Assembly (NCBI GenBank): GCA_031273145.1 | Contig: JAISSL010000147.1 | Location: forward strand, 1-7,470 | DNA: 7,470 bases | Source: Zoogloeaceae bacterium | GTDB lineage: Bacteria; Pseudomonadota; Gammaproteobacteria; Burkholderiales; Rhodocyclaceae | Reading direction: 5' to 3' | In this document: positions 6,893-7,470 of the stretch, piece by piece | Numbering within the stretch: the first letter of the stretch is position 1 | How the letters are laid out: the number at the start of each line of letters is the position of its first letter | Position numbers and translations under genes: made by a program | Notes under the pieces: generated by a model | What the model was told of the DNA's origin: nothing | What the model saw: the letters and a program-made list of their open reading frames with translations, nothing else | Databases searched by the model: none

Positions 6893-7336
6893 TCAGTTTT
6901 TCGTCAGTGTTCGTATTGTCATTTCAAAATCGCCTGACTGTTTGGCAAAGACCTCAATGCCTGATTCAATGTGTCCCAGCTTTACCAGTCCGGTCGAATA
7001 GCCGAAATCACGGTAAAAAACATTCAGATTCCCCCACGGCGTGTAAGTCGTTATGTCTCCAACTTTCGGGGCATACCCGGCGGGCGCATGGTTGGTTGCC
7101 AATTTCCTTGGCAAATCGCTGATTTTTTCGGTACGGTTGTAGTCCTTCATCTTGAACGTGAGCGGCAGCAGGGACGCAAAATCACGGGCGGCTTCGCTAT
7201 CTTCCAAGATAGCGACGACTTTTTTGTCGCCAACAACGATTTCAATTTTCATATTCTCTGCCTTGTCCGCCGCATGAGCCATCTGGCAGCACATTACTAC
7301 TGCCGCCATGATAATTTTTAGGCCGTGATGATACAT
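6893..7336 (-). CDS. Secreted cyclophilin-like-fold protein
   Basis: This 147-residue protein has an N-terminal Sec signal peptide (hydrophobic segment about 6-20, AHA|A cleavage near residue 22), so it is probably periplasmic. The mature part (about 29-145) resembles the small bacterial 'cyclophilin-like' family: it opens with MKIEIVVGDKKVVAILEDSE, has an LP-(L/F) element around 57-59 (LLPLTF), then YAPKVGDITTYTPWGNLNVF (88-107), FGYSTGLVKLGHIESG (111-126) and a final strand EMTIRTL. These are the conserved elements I associate with that family; its biochemical function is largely undefined and peptidyl-prolyl isomerase activity should not be assumed. The start ATG has AAAGGAG 6 nt upstream. 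Met29 would give the usual unexported form but lacks a comparable site. The gene starts 32 nt after the stop of the partial gene to its right, suggesting an operon. The repeat pair separates it from hypF. Confidence 0.85.
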   Translation of the reverse strand: MYHHGLKIIMAAVVMCCQMAHAADKAENMKIEIVVGDKKVVAILEDSEAARDFASLLPLTFKMKDYNRTEKISDLPRKLATNHAPAGYAPKVGDITTYTPWGNLNVFYRDFGYSTGLVKLGHIESGIEVFAKQSGDFEMTIRTLTKN

Positions 7337-7342
7337 GGTTTT

Positions 7343-7349
7343 CTCCTTT
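7343..7349 (-). promoter_or_regulatory. Strong ribosome binding site of the cyclophilin-like gene
   Basis: The minus-strand sequence AAAGGAG lies 6 nt before the ATG at 7336. This is the best Shine-Dalgarno in the window and supports the long start that includes the signal peptide. Confidence 0.85.
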
Positions 7350-7368
7350 AGAGCAATTCATGGCTGAA

Positions 7369-7470
7369 TCAGGAACTCTTCAACTGCGCGAGCATGGTTT
7401 CCAGTTCCTGAATGCGGGTTGTCTTGATTTCCTTCAACTGGTCGGAGAGCCAGGCAAGCCATGCGTCGAA
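7369..7470 (-). CDS. C-terminal end of an unidentified helical protein (partial, runs off the right edge)
   Basis: Reading the minus strand from the right edge gives 33 codons and a TGA stop at 7371-7369. The end of the product reads DAWLAWLSDQLKEIKTTRIQ, then ELETMLAQLKSS. It is amphipathic with regular hydrophobic spacing (L, I, L, M, L) and looks like a terminal helix or coiled coil. Such tails occur, for example, in MerR-type and other dimeric regulators, but 33 residues are not enough to name the protein. It is followed after 32 nt by the cyclophilin-like gene on the same strand, with a strong Shine-Dalgarno in the gap, so the two are probably co-transcribed. The coding assignment rests on codon sense, open frame and operon-like spacing. 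Confidence 0.55.
   Translation of the reverse strand, partial: FDAWLAWLSDQLKEIKTTRIQELETMLAQLKSS

Overview
The window looks like a chromosomal segment of a Gram-negative, motile bacterium with hydrogenase metabolism, most likely a beta- or gammaproteobacterium. The evidence is a Tar-like transmembrane chemoreceptor, Sec-exported envelope proteins, two [NiFe]-hydrogenase maturation genes (hypF and hypC), moderately high GC, and a REP-type repeat with an ATTCCC-N8-GGGAAT core. The taxonomic guess is inference; no rRNA or other marker gene is present.

Left part (plus strand). A methyl-accepting chemotaxis protein, cut at its 5' end by the window edge, fills 1-1638 and ends at a textbook rho-independent terminator (1663-1703). 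Next is a separate gene (1800-2312) for a small protein with two tandem Myb/SANT-like helix-turn-helix repeats. It ends in a gap (2313-2458) holding four small inverted repeats and an AT-rich stretch, where it meets the next block head-on.

Central part (minus strand, read right to left). The order is hypF (6703-4346), a secreted von Willebrand factor A protein with a C-terminal peptidoglycan-binding domain (4299-2728), then hypC (2686-2459). The gaps are only 46 and 41 nt, so this is probably one transcription unit. HypF makes the thiocarbamate/cyanide precursor for the Fe(CN)2CO centre of [NiFe] hydrogenases. HypC is the small chaperone that carries the Fe centre with HypD. The VWA-PGBD protein is not a known part of this pathway, which makes its position between two maturation genes the most notable feature here. 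hypA, B, D and E are not in the window.

Right part. A pair of identical 28-bp repeats in inverted orientation (6729-6756 and 6827-6854) lies just upstream of hypF. Beyond it, also on the minus strand, are a secreted cyclophilin-like-fold protein (7336-6893) and the last 33 codons of an unidentified helical protein that runs off the right edge. These last two probably form an operon.

Every sizeable stretch is accounted for by a gene; the longest gene-free gaps are about 190 nt or less.
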